From: Jiella sonneratiae
GTDB lineage: Bacteria > Pseudomonadota > Alphaproteobacteria > Rhizobiales > Rhizobiaceae
Direction: 5' to 3'
Assembly (NCBI RefSeq): GCF_017353515.1
Contig: NZ_JAFMPY010000018.1
Location: 1 to 64,000, forward strand
Length of the DNA stretch: 64,000 nt
The notes under the pieces were generated by a model, which saw nothing but the letters and a program-made list of their open reading frames with translations, was not told the origin of the DNA and did not search any database. This document shows, piece by piece, positions 8,720 through 17,186 of the stretch. How positions within the stretch are numbered: position 1 is the first letter of the stretch; every line of letters starts with the position of its first letter. Made by a program: the position numbers and the translations under genes.

Positions 8720-9010
8720 TCGACTTCTCCTGTTCGTCCACCGGGCTTCGGCCACCCGGCCTGTTGTCGCCCACGAGGCTCAGCCGCCGCGTCGCGGCCG
8801 GCCGAAACCGGTGCGGCGCGCCCGGCGCGCCGGCGAAAGGACGCGTCGCGGAGGTGGGGCCTTCTAGAAACGTCCCTCGGGCCTGTCAACGCGAGCGTCC
8901 GAAACCAAGGATCTAGATATGGGCGCGCCGGGTGCAATGGAAGCGGAGCGCGGCATCGGCGCCACGGTGGCGCCACCCGCCGGCGGCGCCGTGCCGGCGC
9001 GCGCCGACCG

Positions 9011-10468
9011 TCAGCTGGCGAGCTGGCGGGCATTCATCTCCCGACGCCGCTGGATCGAAGAGGCGATGCCGAGCGCCTCGCGATATTTCGCCACGGTGCG
9101 CCGTGCGAGGTCGACGCCTTCCTTCTTCAGGACCGCGGCGATGTCGTCGTCGGACATGACGTTGCCGACCGCCTCGGCATCGATGAGCCGCCTGATCCGG
9201 TGCTTGACGCTCTCGGCCGAATGGGGGTCGCCGCCGTTGGCCGAGGCGATCGCCACGGTGAAGAAGAAGCGCATCTCGAAGGTGCCGCGCGGCGTCGCGA
9301 TGTATTTGCGCGAGGTGACGCGGCTGACCGTCGATTCGTGCATGCCGATCGCCTCGGCGACCGACATCAGCGTCATCGGCCTGAGGCCGCCGACGCCACG
9401 GGTGAGAAATCCGTCCTGGCGGCGGACGATCTCCGTCGCGACCTTGAGGACGGTCTTGGCCCGCTGGTCGAGCGAGCGCACCAGCCAGTTGGCGGATTGC
9501 TGGCATTCGGACAGGAAGGCGCTGTCCTCGTCGCGCATCGCGCCGTTGCGGATCGCCGTGAGATAGCTGTTGTCGACGATCACCCGCGGCAGCGCGTCGG
9601 GGTTGAGTTCGACGTGCCAGCTGCCGTCCGCGGCTTCGCGGACGAAGACGTCGGGCACGATGGCCTCGCTGCCGTCGTGGTCGAAGGCGTGGCCGGGCTT
9701 GGGATCGAGGCCGCGGATCTCGGAAAGGATGTCGAGCAGGCCGGCTTCGTCCTCACCGGTGAGACGGCGCAGGCTGGAGAAGTCGCGCCGCGCCAGGAGG
9801 TCGAGATTGTCGAGGACCACGGCGATGACCGGGTCGTAGCGGTTCTGGCGCCTCAGCTGGATCGCCAGGCATTCGGCGAGGTCGCGGGCGAACAGGCCGG
9901 CGGGGGTCGCCTCTTCCTGCAGCCGGACGATCGCCGTGCCGACGCGCCGCTCGCACTCGTCGAGGCTCGCCGCGACAGCCGCCGCGTCGGTGCGAAGGTA
10001 GCCGCTTTCGTCGAGATGCTCGACCAGCGCCTCGCCGATTCGCCGCAATGTCGCCTCGCCGAGGATCTCGGCAACTTCCTTCGAGGCGTGGGCGTGCAGC
10101 GAGATCTGCCGATCGGCGAGATCCTCGATGCGGAACCCGCCGTCCTCTGAGGACGAGCGGTCGCTTCCCCGCCGCGGCGACGGGCCGGAAGCCGACGGGC
10201 CGGAGCCGGCCGCGCCGGGACGCTGTTCGGGCCGCGGTGCCGGGCCGTCGCCGCTGGCCGCCTGCGACGGGCGCAGGGCGGAAACGGCGGATGGCGCGCC
10301 GTCCGGACCGCCCTCCTGGGCGAGGAGCGGATTGCGCTCCAACTGGCTGTCGACGAAGGCCTGCAGCTCGGTATTGCTGTATTGCAAGAGACGGATCGAC
10401 TGCAGCAGCTGGGGCGTCATGACCAGCGACTGCGACTGCCGGATCTGCAACTTTGCGGAAAGTGCCAT
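9011..10468 (-). CDS. rpoN: RNA polymerase sigma-54 factor
   Basis: A 485-residue sigma-54. Region I is Gln/Leu-rich (LQIRQSQSLVMTPQLLQSIRLLQYSN, residues 7-32) and contacts activators. Region II (about 60-130) is Pro/Gly/Ser-rich. The core-binding region follows, then a helix-turn-helix and the RpoN box ARRTVAKYREALGI near 465, which reads the -24 element. It recruits polymerase to -24/-12 promoters that need AAA+ activators, typically for nitrogen and carbon functions. It precedes hpf and ptsN; the 194 bp upstream, toward lptB, show no further gene. Confidence 0.96.
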   Translation of the reverse strand: MALSAKLQIRQSQSLVMTPQLLQSIRLLQYSNTELQAFVDSQLERNPLLAQEGGPDGAPSAVSALRPSQAASGDGPAPRPEQRPGAAGSGPSASGPSPRRGSDRSSSEDGGFRIEDLADRQISLHAHASKEVAEILGEATLRRIGEALVEHLDESGYLRTDAAAVAASLDECERRVGTAIVRLQEEATPAGLFARDLAECLAIQLRRQNRYDPVIAVVLDNLDLLARRDFSSLRRLTGEDEAGLLDILSEIRGLDPKPGHAFDHDGSEAIVPDVFVREAADGSWHVELNPDALPRVIVDNSYLTAIRNGAMRDEDSAFLSECQQSANWLVRSLDQRAKTVLKVATEIVRRQDGFLTRGVGGLRPMTLMSVAEAIGMHESTVSRVTSRKYIATPRGTFEMRFFFTVAIASANGGDPHSAESVKHRIRRLIDAEAVGNVMSDDDIAAVLKKEGVDLARRTVAKYREALGIASSIQRRREMNARQLAS

Positions 10469-10662
10469 ATACGCCGATCGAACTCGCTGTTGACCCAGCG
10501 TGAGATGGCGTCATGCCATGGTCACGCGACGACGGCGGTAGCCTTGGGAAAGCGGCGCGTCGTCCCCCTCCCGTGCCCGCGGAGCCCCATCAAAGCGGGT
10601 CGGGCGAGGGGTTGTCAATCGCGGATGTGACGGTCGGTTACCGGCACCGGAGCGCGGCGTCC

Positions 10663-11466
10663 TCAGAAGCTGAACTGCTCGCCGAGATAGAGGCGGCGGA
10701 CGTCGCGGTTGTCGACGATGGCCTGCGGCGTGCCGTGGGTGAGCACCGAGCCGGCATGCATGATGTAGGCCCGGTCGATGAGGCCGAGCGTCTCGCGGAC
10801 GTTGTGATCGGTGATCAGAACGCCGATGCCGCGGGCCGTCAGATGACGCACCAGCCCCTGGATGTCGGCGACGGCGATCGGGTCGACGCCGGCGAAGGGC
10901 TCGTCGAGCAGCATGAAGGTCGGCTTCGAGGCGAGCGCCCGGGCGATCTCGCAGCGCCGTCTTTCGCCGCCGGAGAGCGAGGTCGAGGGCTGTTTGCGCA
11001 GGTGCGAGATGTGGAATTCTTCGAGCAGCTCGTCGAGCTCGGCCTCCCGCGCCTTGCGGTCGGGCTGTGCCACCTCGAGCACGGCCCGGATGTTGTCCTC
11101 CACCGACAGGCCGCGGAAGATCGAGGCCTCCTGCGGCAGATAGCCGATGCCGAGCCGCGCGCGCCGGTACATCGGCACCTTGGTGATGTCGTGGCCGTCG
11201 AGCCCGATGCGGCCGGAATCGACCGGCACGAGGCCGGTGATCATGTAGAAGCAGGTCGTCTTGCCGGCGCCGTTCGGGCCGAGCAGGCCGACGGCTTCGC
11301 CGCGGCGCACGACCAGGCCGACGTCGTCGACGACGCGCCGCCCGCGATAGGTCTTGGTCAGACCCGCCGCGACCAGCGTGCCGTCGAACTTGCCGGCGGA
11401 CGTCGCGGCATCGGGCTGCGAGCGAACGTTCACGCCATCGACCTTTCCTGCGCTATTGTCCGCCAC
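10663..11466 (-). CDS. lptB: LPS export ABC transporter ATP-binding protein
   Basis: A 267-residue ATPase. It has Walker A GPNGAGKTT (about 60), the Q-loop region with YLPQEASIFRGLSVEDN, ABC signature LSGGERRR (about 165) and Walker B FMLLDEPFAGVDP. LptB powers LptFG to extract lipopolysaccharide from the inner membrane and push it along the LptCAD bridge. The start overlaps the end of lptA by 14 bases. An internal GTG at 11433 would give a protein nearer the common 240-250 residues, since the first 30 residues look non-conserved. The order lptC-lptA-lptB followed by rpoN is widely conserved. Confidence 0.95.
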   Translation of the reverse strand: MADNSAGKVDGVNVRSQPDAATSAGKFDGTLVAAGLTKTYRGRRVVDDVGLVVRRGEAVGLLGPNGAGKTTCFYMITGLVPVDSGRIGLDGHDITKVPMYRRARLGIGYLPQEASIFRGLSVEDNIRAVLEVAQPDRKAREAELDELLEEFHISHLRKQPSTSLSGGERRRCEIARALASKPTFMLLDEPFAGVDPIAVADIQGLVRHLTARGIGVLITDHNVRETLGLIDRAYIMHAGSVLTHGTPQAIVDNRDVRRLYLGEQFSF

Positions 11467-12067
11467 CGTTCTGGCCGGGGGTCAGCATCAGGCGCACGCG
11501 GCCGCCGCCCGAGCCCTTGCCGCAGCTCTGGCTTTCCAGCCTCGCGACGCCGGTGTCCATGCGGATCGTCAGGCGGCAGCCCTCGGCGACGTTCTCGCCC
11601 TGCGTGAGCACAACGTTGCCGGTCAGGGTGACGAGGTTCTGGGCCATGTCGAAGGACGCCTGATTGGCGGTCGCGACCTGATCCGAGGACTTGACGTAGA
11701 CGTTGTTGGTCGCCTCGAGCCGGTCGATCTGGCTGGAGCCGCCCGGCAGCGAGCCCGGCGCCGAGGCCTGCGTGGCGGCATCCTTCTGGCCGCCGTTCTT
11801 CTTCTTGTAATAGACGGTGAGCTTGCCGGAGCTGAGCTGCACGACGCCCTGCTTCACCGAGACGTTGCCGGTGAAGGTCGCGACGTTGTTGCGGTCGTCG
11901 ACGTCGAGCTGGTTCGATTCGATGGCGATCGGCTGGTCGCCGCGCAGCTGCAGGCCGCCGAAATTCTGGACCGGCGCGCCGCCGCCGCTCTGCGCCGAGG
12001 CGACGCCCGCGAGTGCCAGCTGGAGACCGATGACGAGACAGATTACGCTTGAAGCCTGAGAGCTCAT
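11453..12067 (-). CDS. lptA: LPS transport periplasmic protein LptA
   Basis: A 204-residue protein with an N-terminal signal peptide (about 1-25, a leucine-rich stretch ending ASAQS) and an OstA/LptA beta-jellyroll domain (about 40-170). Family features are QPIAIESNQLDVDDRNNVATFTGNV and VTLTGNVVLTQGENVAEG. LptA polymers bridge the periplasm and carry LPS from LptC to LptD. It is seven bases downstream of lptC and overlaps lptB. The Gln/Ala/Gly-rich stretch at about 105-120 looks like a loop insertion. Confidence 0.9.
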   Translation of the reverse strand: MSSQASSVICLVIGLQLALAGVASAQSGGGAPVQNFGGLQLRGDQPIAIESNQLDVDDRNNVATFTGNVSVKQGVVQLSSGKLTVYYKKKNGGQKDAATQASAPGSLPGGSSQIDRLEATNNVYVKSSDQVATANQASFDMAQNLVTLTGNVVLTQGENVAEGCRLTIRMDTGVARLESQSCGKGSGGGRVRLMLTPGQNGGGQ

Positions 12068-12074
12068 GCTCTTG

Positions 12075-12842
12075 TCACTCTTTCGACTGGAAGGCGGAAG
12101 CCTCGCTCTTCAGGGAGGCGGGGTTGATCAGCATCTTCACCCGGCCGCCGAACGTCAGAAGCTTGCCGCTGTCGGCGACCTTCAGGCTCTGGGACTGGAT
12201 GGTCTGGGTACCGGACTTGATCACCACCGGTCCATTGGCGTTCATCGTGCCGGAGGACAGGTCGATGTCGGCGCCGGCGAGCCGTGCCGAGATGCCGTTC
12301 GTCGTCACCACCGAGATGCCCTTGTTGAGCTGCAGCGTCCCGGCCGTGGCGTCGTAGTAGCCGGATTCGGCGCGGATCTCGGCGGTGGCGTCGTCGCTGA
12401 TCGGCACCTTGGCCTGGATCGTGTCGAGGGTGATGCCGCCCCCGTCGAGCGACTGCACGGCGCGCGTCGCGATCAGCTGATACGGGCGGTTCTTGCTGTC
12501 GACGCCGGACATGCGCGGATCCTGCATGACGACGCTGCCGTCGTCGATCGACGCGCCGGTCACCGAGACGTTGTCGGTCACGCTGCGGGCGAGCCAGATC
12601 AGGCCGAGGCCGCCGAGGAGGATCACCGCGGCGAGGACCGGCAGGCCGATCTTCAGCGCGCGAACCAGACGGGAATGCCGCGCCGCGCGGGCAAACTCGG
12701 CCTGGCGGGCAGGCGAGTTCGCTGCCGGGCGCGAACCGCCCAGCCCGCGCGGTTCGATTTCAACCGTCTGTAATGACAAGGAGACCTCTCTCAGGAGTTG
12801 GACTCGCCTGGCAGGCAGAACCGTCTTTTCGAGCTGTTCCAA
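12075..12842 (-). CDS. lptC: LPS export system component LptC
   Basis: A 255-residue protein with one N-terminal transmembrane helix (about 66-90, LPVLAAVILLGGLGLIWLA) and a periplasmic LptC beta domain (about 95-245). LptC joins LptBFG in the inner membrane and hands LPS to LptA. The start is uncertain. The open frame begins at a TTG (12842) without a clear ribosome site; a second in-frame TTG at 12779 has GAGAGG five bases upstream and may be the true start (about 234 residues). It heads the lptC-lptA-lptB-rpoN series and is divergent from sppA. Confidence 0.87.
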   Translation of the reverse strand: MEQLEKTVLPARRVQLLREVSLSLQTVEIEPRGLGGSRPAANSPARQAEFARAARHSRLVRALKIGLPVLAAVILLGGLGLIWLARSVTDNVSVTGASIDDGSVVMQDPRMSGVDSKNRPYQLIATRAVQSLDGGGITLDTIQAKVPISDDATAEIRAESGYYDATAGTLQLNKGISVVTTNGISARLAGADIDLSSGTMNANGPVVIKSGTQTIQSQSLKVADSGKLLTFGGRVKMLINPASLKSEASAFQSKE

Positions 12843-13071
12843 AACCCGGAGGCGGCGCCTTGTAGCATCAACGCTGGCTTTATGCGACAGTCAATAACGC
12901 CGGTACGGCAATCGCCGAATTGGCAGGCGTCGCGTGATGGCAGTCGCGCGCGAGCGACCGCAGATTATCTCCGAACCGTTTCCCGGTCGTTGCCGGCGCC
13001 GCCACATTCGACTTCACACCTGCTCCGGATTTCGCTAGGCGACCTGTCGAGGTCTTAGGACGGAGCGCGCG

Positions 13072-14055
13072 ATGGTCAATGTGGCAGCCGAACTGATCGA
13101 TCGCCGCCGGCTGCGGCGCAGGTTGAGTTTCTGGCGCATCGCCGCAATCCTGATCGGCGTCGCGGCGCTCGTCGCGATTCCGCTGGTCGGCGGATATTCG
13201 GGCGGCTTCGACGAGGAGTCGAGCGACCAGATCGCCCGGGTCTCGATCGAGGGCATGATCCTCAAAAACCAGAAGTTTCTCGATCTCCTGAAGTCGCTGA
13301 AGGACGACGACCACGTCAAGGCCGTGGTGCTGCGGATCGATTCCCCCGGCGGGACGACGGCGGGCGGGGAATCGATCTACGAGGCGGTGCGGGCGATCGC
13401 CGAGAAGAAGCCGGTCGCCGCCGAGGTCGGCACGCTCGCCGCCTCGGCGGGCTACATGATCGCCGCCGGTTCCGACCACATCGTCGCGCGGCGCACGTCG
13501 ATCGTCGGATCGATCGGCGTCATCTTCCAGTATGTGAACGCCGAGAAGCTGCTCGACACGGTCGGCGTCGAGGTCAACGCCATCAAGTCGTCGCCGCTCA
13601 AGGCCGAACCGTCGCCTTTCGGGCCGGCGCCGGCCGAGGCCGAGGAGATGGTCCGCCGCCTCGTCATGGACACCTATCAATGGTTCGTCTCGCTGGTCGC
13701 GGAGCGCCGCAAGATCCCGCTCGGACAGGCCCGCAAGCTCTCCGACGGATCGATCTTCACCGGGAACCAGGGGCTGCAGCTGAAGCTCGTCGACGAGATC
13801 GGCGGCGAGGAGGCGGTGCGGCGGTGGCTCGAGAAGGACCGCAAGGTGGCAACCGGCCTGAAATTCGTCGATCGCGAGCCCGAGGATGCGTCCGGCTTCT
13901 CCATCTTCGCCTCCGCGCGCTCGCTGGCCTATGGTCTCGCCGGGCTCGACGCCCGGGCGCCGAACGTCGAGGCGGCGCTGTTGATGAAGGCCGGCCGTCT
14001 TGACGGGCTCGTATCGCTCTGGCAGCCTTTCAGTAGTCGGACAAGTGTTCAGTGA
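13072..14055 (+). CDS. sppA: Signal peptide peptidase SppA, short form
   Basis: A 327-residue S49 family serine protease. It has an N-terminal membrane anchor (about 22-42), then the catalytic domain. The oxyanion region is VVLRIDSPGGTTAGGE (about 84-99), the nucleophile serine is in TLAASAGYMIAAG (about 125), and the catalytic lysine region is AIKSSPLKAEPSPFG (about 175). It degrades cleaved signal peptides and membrane peptides. The length fits the single-domain type rather than the double E. coli type. It is divergent from lptC and precedes ihfB by 99 bp, a conserved alphaproteobacterial neighbourhood. Confidence 0.93.
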   Translation: MVNVAAELIDRRRLRRRLSFWRIAAILIGVAALVAIPLVGGYSGGFDEESSDQIARVSIEGMILKNQKFLDLLKSLKDDDHVKAVVLRIDSPGGTTAGGESIYEAVRAIAEKKPVAAEVGTLAASAGYMIAAGSDHIVARRTSIVGSIGVIFQYVNAEKLLDTVGVEVNAIKSSPLKAEPSPFGPAPAEAEEMVRRLVMDTYQWFVSLVAERRKIPLGQARKLSDGSIFTGNQGLQLKLVDEIGGEEAVRRWLEKDRKVATGLKFVDREPEDASGFSIFASARSLAYGLAGLDARAPNVEAALLMKAGRLDGLVSLWQPFSSRTSVQ

Positions 14056-14154
14056 AGCATCAGAAATGTCTATGATTTTTATCGGTTTGCCGCGGCGCCG
14101 GGGCTTTGCCCCGGCATGCGTCGTCCGCGGCGGTCCGCACAAGGGATAAGATGC

Positions 14155-14436
14155 ATGATCAAGTCCGAACTCGTCCAGGCGATCGCCAATCGCAATCCGC
14201 ATCTCTACCAGCGGGACGTCGAGACCATCGTCAACGCCATCTTCGACGAGATCACCGAGGCGCTGTGCGATTCCAACCGGGTCGAGTTGCGCGGCTTCGG
14301 GGCCTTCTCGGTGAAGAACCGGCCGCCGCGTTCCGGCCGCAACCCGCGGACCGGGGAGGCGGTGTCGGTCGACGAGAAGTGGGTGCCGTTCTTCAAGGCC
14401 GGCAAGGAACTGCGCGAGCGCCTGAACCGCAAGTAG
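14155..14436 (+). CDS. ihfB: Integration host factor subunit beta
   Basis: A 93-residue HU/IHF family DNA-bending protein. The start is the ATG of MIKSELVQ at 14155; upstream codons in the frame are non-conserved. It shows the family signature [22 protein letters not shown] (residues about 43-64), including the Pro residue that intercalates into DNA, and ends in the usual basic tail. It pairs with IHF-alpha to bend DNA at promoters (notably sigma-54 promoters), recombination sites and replication origins. Closely follows sppA. Confidence 0.95.
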   Translation: MIKSELVQAIANRNPHLYQRDVETIVNAIFDEITEALCDSNRVELRGFGAFSVKNRPPRSGRNPRTGEAVSVDEKWVPFFKAGKELRERLNRK

Positions 14437-14592
14437 TCGCCGCCGGCCGGCGGTCCGGCGTCACGGCTGCCGGGGCGCGGTTCGTCTGCCGCAACCTCGG
14501 CGGGCGCCTGGAATGCGTTGACGCCGCGCCCGCATCTGCCATCTTATGGTCCGACCGATGTCGCACGTCGCGACGAGCCTGGACAAAATGAC

Positions 14593-14970
14593 ATGATCGC
14601 CAAAATCGCCGCCGCCATCATCCTCGTGCCGATCGCCATCGTCCTCGTCGTGTTCATGGTGGTCAATCGCGGCGACGTCGCCCTCAGTCTCGATCCGTTC
14701 GGCAGCATTCCGCAGCTGACCTTCCAGGTGTCGCTGTCGATCCTGATGATCACTGCGGTCATCCTGGGTGTCGTCCTCGGCGGAATCGGAACCTTCCTCA
14801 CCCAGGCCCACCATCGCCGCACCTCATACAAGCGCAGGCACGAGATCGAGGCGATGCGGCGCGAGGCCGACAAGAAGGACGAGCGGATCCGCATGCTGGA
14901 GGAAGACCGGGCGGCGGCGACGACGGCTACGAACAGCCGGGCCCTTGTGCCGGCGGCCCGCGCCGCCTGA
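14593..14970 (+). CDS. LapA domain membrane protein
   Basis: A 125-residue protein with two transmembrane helices (about 3-24 and 42-68) around a short loop with VNRGDVALSLDPFG, the signature of the lipopolysaccharide assembly A (LapA/YciS) domain. The C-terminal third is a charged coiled-coil-like region (HRRTSYKRRHEIEAMRREADKKDERI). In E. coli LapA works with LapB to tune LpxC turnover; in alphaproteobacteria this short form commonly follows ihfB, and its role there is less clear. The start at 14593 fits the first helix; an ATG at 14554-14556 is out of register with the domain. Confidence 0.82.
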   Translation: MIAKIAAAIILVPIAIVLVVFMVVNRGDVALSLDPFGSIPQLTFQVSLSILMITAVILGVVLGGIGTFLTQAHHRRTSYKRRHEIEAMRREADKKDERIRMLEEDRAAATTATNSRALVPAARAA

Positions 14971-15792
14971 TTGCCCTGGGCACCGGCGGCGCCGCGTCCG
15001 CCGAGGGCACTTCCGGACGCGTGCGGCCCGGCGCCCCGCATGCCGGTCAGCGCACAGCTTCATGTGGCCGCCCAGTGCGCATGAGACGCGCGGCCATCAC
15101 TTTTCCTGAACGAGCCGGCGGACCCTGCCGCCAAGTCGGCGAATTACGCCGTGGCGTATTGGGGATACGGCTCGACTTCACGATCCTCGCTGAAAGAAAA
15201 AGACCGGGAGCCCCGTCTTAAGACTCCCGGTCGAGCGGCCACAGTGGAAGGGACGGGACACTGCGACCGTTTGACTGCCACCTTTCGCAACATCGAAGAC
15301 GGGTCGGTGGCGGAGTTGCCGGCGCTCGCCTCTTTCGAGATCCGCGCCTCTCCATGGGCGCCCTTATCGCAGGGTGCATCTGAACGGCGCCGGAAAAGCG
15401 CGTTCATCTGGCATTCAGGCAGATCGCCGGACCCAGGATGTCGGAGGGCGGGGTATCGGGATGTCGGGATCTCGGGAAGTCGAGCCGATTGCGGGGCTTG
15501 GGGACGGATGCCGACAACCTTTGGGCACGCGGCGCCCCGCCGGGCCGGACGCCGCAGACCCGCATTCAGCATGGCGACGGGACGTCGGCCCTCACTGCCG
15601 GCGCGGCTCACGAACGGGTGCCGTCAGTCTCCGTCCCCGAAAGACCGGCTTCGGCAATTTTTTTGCTTGGCCGGTGCCTGGGCGGTCTTGAACGGCGGAA
15701 CGCCAGCAACCAAATCGCCAGTGCGGCCGCTGCAAAGGGCCGCGCGACCGAAGCAACGCCAGACGGGTTGCTTGATCGGTCATAGGCGAAAC
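14971..15792. other. Gene-free stretch of about 820 bp upstream of hsp20
   Basis: No open frame here has family resemblance or a convincing ribosome site. The stretch contains a clear intrinsic terminator for minus-strand transcription (15202-15232), which no annotated gene uses. A weaker CCGAA/TTCGG hairpin followed by a run of seven T lies on the plus strand at about 15637-15665. Either could end a small RNA. The hsp20 promoter should be near the right end; I could not pick out a clear RpoH-type site. Confidence 0.5.
15192..15232 (-). terminator. Intrinsic terminator on the minus strand, no annotated gene upstream
   Basis: GACCGGGAG (15202-15210) pairs with CTCCCGGTC (15224-15232), giving a 9-bp stem and a 13-base loop. 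Read on the minus strand the stem is followed by TTTTTCTTTC. This is a textbook Rho-independent terminator. No protein gene reads into it, so it suggests an unannotated minus-strand transcript starting somewhere in 15240-15780. Confidence 0.7.
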
Positions 15793-15813
15793 TGTTGCTT
15801 CAGATGGAGAACA
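15793..15813 (+). promoter_or_regulatory. ROSE-like RNA thermometer hairpin on hsp20
   Basis: TGTTGCTTC (15793-15801) pairs with GGAGAACA (15806-15813) around loop AGAT. The helix is U-A, G-C, U-A, U-A, a bulged G, then C-G, U-A, U-G, C-G. The bulged G falls inside UUGCU, matching the UYGCU motif that ROSE elements place opposite the ribosome site. The paired strand GGAG is the Shine-Dalgarno of hsp20, seven bases before its ATG. At low temperature the site would be hidden. Seen in sequence; melting behaviour is inferred. Confidence 0.7.
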
Positions 15814-15815
15814 TC

Positions 15816-16283
15816 ATGCGTCACGTCGACTTTGCCCCCCTCTACCGCTCGACCGTCGGCTTCGACCGGCTCTTCTCGATGCTCGACACCTTGTCCCAGC
15901 CGGACAACGGCCAGACCTATCCGCCCTACAACATCGAGCGCACCGGCGAGAACGCCTACCGCATCACCATGGCGGTCGCCGGCTTCGACGAATCGGAACT
16001 CTCGATCGAATCGCGCGAGAACACGCTGACCGTGAAGGGCGAGAAGGCCGAGAAGGAAGAAGGCCCGAGCGAGACCCTGTATCGCGGTATCGCCGGGCGC
16101 GCCTTCGAGCGCCGCTTCCAGCTTGCCGAGCATGTCGAGGTCAAGGGCGCGAGCCTCAAGAACGGCCTGCTGCACATCGATCTCGTCCGGGTCATTCCCG
16201 AGGCGATGAAGCCCCGCAAGATCGCCATCGCGACGGCGGCCGGCAACGCCAACGAAAAGCAGATCGAGGCTTCGGCCGCGTAA
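15816..16283 (+). CDS. Small heat-shock protein, Hsp20/IbpA type
   Basis: A 155-residue alpha-crystallin family chaperone. The start MRHVDFAPLYRSTVGFDRLF is the typical rhizobial class A form. The alpha-crystallin domain spans about 37-130 (YPPYNIERTGENAYRITMAVAGF to SLKNGLLHIDLVRVIPE), with the conserved GVLxI/V-type GLLHIDL. It binds unfolding proteins during heat stress and holds them for refolding. The ATG at 15816 is chosen because the ROSE-like hairpin covers its ribosome site and because homologues begin MRHVD. A second hsp20 of a different class is at 52475. Confidence 0.93.
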   Translation: MRHVDFAPLYRSTVGFDRLFSMLDTLSQPDNGQTYPPYNIERTGENAYRITMAVAGFDESELSIESRENTLTVKGEKAEKEEGPSETLYRGIAGRAFERRFQLAEHVEVKGASLKNGLLHIDLVRVIPEAMKPRKIAIATAAGNANEKQIEASAA

Positions 16284-16363
16284 GGCCGGCCGGCTGGATC
16301 GCCGCGCGTCCCGTTCGACGCGCCTTGGACGCTCCGGCTCTTCGATCGCCAGCATGGGCACGG

Positions 16364-16387
16364 CGCCCCCGGAGCAATCCGGGGGCG
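16364..16387. terminator. Hairpin between convergent hsp20 and moeB
   Basis: CGCCCCCGGA (16364-16373) pairs with TCCGGGGGCG (16378-16387) around a GCAA tetraloop. It lies between the ends of two convergent genes, so it could stop both. Neither side has a strong T run, which lowers confidence in intrinsic termination. Confidence 0.5.
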
Positions 16388-16409
16388 TCTGCATGTCGGG
16401 ATGGGCGGT

Positions 16410-17183
16410 TCAGCCGGATTTCGGCCGGCGGTAGCGGATCGTCTCGAAACGCATCGCGAGAAGGTCGATCATCAGCAGCCGGCCGATCAGCGGATCGCCG
16501 ATGCCGCAGATCAGCTTGATCGCCTCGTTGGCGGCGAGCGTGCCGAGCACCCCCGTGGTGGTGCCGAGAATGCCCGCCTCCGCGCAGCTCGGCACGACGC
16601 CGGGGGGAGGGGCCTCGGGAAAGAGGTCGCGATAGCGCGCATGCGCCCGTCCCTCGGCATCGCGGCGATGCGGCGCGAGCACGGTGAGCGAGCCCGAGAA
16701 CCGCTGCACCGCGGCGGTGACGAGCGGGATCCGCGCGGCCTCGCAGAGATCCGCCATGAGATAGCGGGTGGAAAAATTGTCCGACCCGTCGATGGCGAGG
16801 TCGTAGCCCCCGACGATCGCCGGGCCGTTCTCGGCGTCGATGCGCAGGCGATGCGGCGTGAACGCGACATGCGGATTGATCGCCGCGACGCGCGCGGCGG
16901 CGCTGTCGAGCTTTGGCCGGCCGATGTCGGCGGTTTCGTGGATCACCTGCCGCTGAAGATTCGACAGCGACACCGTGTCGTCGTCGGCGACGCCGATTTG
17001 CCCGACGCCCGCGGCGGCGAGATAGAGCGCGACCGGCGAGCCGATGCCGCCGGCCCCGACGACGAGCACCCTGGCGCGCTTCAGCGCCTGCTGGCCGGGG
17101 CCGCCCACCTCCGGCAGCACGATGTGCCGGGCATAGCGGGCGATCTCGTCGGGCCCGAGGCTGTCGTCGTCGGTCGTCGTCAT
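16410..17183 (-). CDS. moeB: MoeB/ThiF/HesA family adenylyltransferase
   Basis: A 257-residue E1-like enzyme. It has the nucleotide-binding VLVVGAGGIGSPVALYLAAAGVG (about 38-60), NLQRQ arginine motif, the aspartate of DGSDN (about 130), and the active-site region PSCAEAGILG (about 200). MoeB adenylates the C terminus of MoaD before sulfur transfer in molybdopterin synthesis; ThiF does this for ThiS. The CxxC pairs that bind zinc in E. coli MoeB are absent: the first is replaced by ARYRDLF and the protein ends before the second. MoeB versus ThiF-like identity is therefore by closest resemblance. It follows recF after a three-base gap. Confidence 0.82.
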   Translation of the reverse strand: MTTTDDDSLGPDEIARYARHIVLPEVGGPGQQALKRARVLVVGAGGIGSPVALYLAAAGVGQIGVADDDTVSLSNLQRQVIHETADIGRPKLDSAAARVAAINPHVAFTPHRLRIDAENGPAIVGGYDLAIDGSDNFSTRYLMADLCEAARIPLVTAAVQRFSGSLTVLAPHRRDAEGRAHARYRDLFPEAPPPGVVPSCAEAGILGTTTGVLGTLAANEAIKLICGIGDPLIGRLLMIDLLAMRFETIRYRRPKSG

Positions 17184-17186
17184 CGG

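Noticed and set aside
12880-14202. 440-residue minus-strand open frame over sppA
   Set aside because: Opposite-strand shadow of sppA with no domain; sppA has all family motifs.
15144-15611. 155-residue minus-strand open frame in the hsp20 gap
   Set aside because: It passes through a strong terminator on its own strand and resembles nothing known.
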